Part shown: positions 63,535-64,000 of the stretch, in pieces | How the letters are laid out: every line of letters begins with the position of its first letter | Position numbering within the stretch: the stretch's first letter is position 1 | Origin: Calothrix sp. NIES-4105 | Lineage (GTDB): Bacteria; Cyanobacteriota; Cyanobacteriia; Cyanobacteriales; Nostocaceae | Length of the DNA stretch: 64,000 nt | Direction of reading: 5' to 3' | Assembly: GCF_002368415.1 (NCBI RefSeq) | Contig: NZ_AP018290.1 | Location: 3,981,614 to 4,045,613, forward strand | Translations under genes and position numbers: made by a program | The notes under the pieces: model-generated | What the model saw: the letters and a program-made list of their open reading frames with translations, nothing else | Told to the model about the DNA's origin: nothing | Databases searched by the model: none

Positions 63535-63658
63535 TTTTTGTTTTCCTACAAATTTACTTAATTTGTACAAAATAATTTTAATCCATATTAGTCTATTAGT
63601 CCAAAAATCAAAAAAACAACTTGCGTCATTCTTTAAACATTACCGTGTGTTTTTGGGC

Positions 63659-63772
63659 AATGCCTCTTCTAGCTCTGTATAGAGCCGAGCCACGTAATAC
63701 AAAAATACTGGCGTTAAACCTTGCTAGCTATCACTGGAATTTCTAACAACCGCGCGCTCGTCTTAATATATA
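63659..63772 (+). pseudogene. Remnant of the hydrolase 3' end (second copy)
   Basis: AATGCCTCTTCTAGCTCTGTAT (63659 on), TAAACCTTGCTAGCT (about 63714) and TTCTAACAACCGCGCGCTCG-TCTTAATA (about 63740) match, in the same order, positions ~62553, ~62605 and ~62710 of the frameshifted hydrolase. Deletions lie between the matching blocks and no frame is open. A second, badly decayed hydrolase copy once stood here. Confidence 0.65.
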
Positions 63773-63902
63773 GATATGCCGAAAGATAGTTGATTACTCG
63801 TTCTGAAGAAGGCGTTAATTTACAGTTAGGCAAAACACAACATTATGTCCACACGTAACAGGACATGCTTGCACACACATTGCCTACTACGAACGTAAAT
63901 TA

Positions 63903-64000
63903 ATGAGTAAAACTCGCTTTTTAAAATCACTGATTTCTGTTGATTCTACAAAAATAGCAATTTTCAATGGTCTTCGTACTGCTATTGCTGTTGGTATTCC
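63903..64000 (+). CDS. Membrane protein start, FUSC/aromatic-acid-exporter-like (3' truncated by window)
   Basis: The frame opens with MSKTRFLKSLISVDSTKIA, followed by FNGLRTAIAVGI, then leaves the window. A basic amphipathic start followed by 'LRTAIAVGIP' resembles the first helix of FUSC/ArAE-type or similar membrane proteins. Only 32 residues are visible, so the assignment is tentative. Confidence 0.4.
   Translation, partial: MSKTRFLKSLISVDSTKIAIFNGLRTAIAVGI

Noticed and set aside
1..64000. CRISPR arrays, tRNA or rRNA genes, complete insertion sequences
   Set aside because: No regularly spaced direct repeats with spacers, no cloverleaf-like or rRNA sequence and no transposase were recognised. 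The tandem repeats at 25649 and 38285 have no spacers.

Overview
The window looks like chromosome or large-plasmid DNA of a filamentous (probably heterocyst-type) cyanobacterium. This rests on AT-rich DNA (roughly 40% GC by eye), a Nif11-type peptide, a beta-carbonic anhydrase, an ABC1/UbiB-like kinase, a Uma2-family gene and several families of short palindromic intergenic repeats typical of such genomes. The classic cyanobacterial palindrome GCGATCGC was seen only once, whereas GGCGCC occurs nearly 80 times by my hand count (about 4 expected from composition) and CGCGCG is also frequent.

Layout. 1-7.8 kb: the 3' end of a GH63-like glycoside hydrolase, a membrane diguanylate cyclase, a decayed phosphotransferase, a GNAT-like/coiled-coil gene pair, a DUF454 stub and an ArsA/Get3-like ATPase with a degenerate P-loop. 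8.4-36.3 kb: a dense ion-transport island. It holds three paralogous P-type ATPases, each with an N-terminal HMA-like domain carrying a His/Arg signature (CoBaHMA/HMA_2 type), and a free-standing copy of that domain. It also holds a beta-carbonic anhydrase, two tandem DUF1345 membrane proteins, an MntP/YtaF-like exporter with an EF-hand loop, a universal stress protein, two tandem CAX-type Ca2+/H+ antiporter homologues, a SERCA-like Ca2+-ATPase, a small protein ending in 25 consecutive Asp/Glu residues and an ABC1 kinase. A ParB-methyltransferase pseudoenzyme and a zinc-ribbon FGE/SUMF1 protein with a Nif11 peptide sit between the ATPases. 36.4-40 kb: a second, broken copy of the GNAT/coiled-coil pair and a B12-binding radical SAM protein. 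40-47 kb, minus strand: a polysaccharide-type operon (three GT2 glycosyltransferases and an ABC exporter), with a third CAX antiporter beyond it. 47.4-51.6 kb: a three-subunit molybdenum aldehyde oxidoreductase (PaoABC-like). 51.6-64 kb: a mosaic of small oxidoreductases, two ABM-domain proteins, a cupin, a NarL-type two-component pair, a DHA2 exporter with an AraC regulator, a frameshifted hydrolase and an AbrB/PIN toxin-antitoxin remnant, with many truncated genes and duplicated 3' gene ends.

How the genes may work together. The island combines Ca2+ pumps, Ca2+/H+ exchangers, carbonic anhydrase, an EF-hand transporter, a polyacidic protein and four CoBaHMA-like domains. It reads as a calcium/divalent-metal and bicarbonate homeostasis module. 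The same domain type is known from the calcyanin protein of cyanobacteria that form intracellular calcium carbonate, but no calcyanin gene is visible here, so that link is inference. The three ATPases form a decay series: one intact, one with a hinge Asp-to-Glu change, and one that has lost the nucleotide-binding domain and all catalytic signatures. This suggests a transporter family evolving toward a non-enzymatic role. The right-hand third looks like a carbonyl/quinone or xenobiotic stress region assembled by repeated rearrangement.
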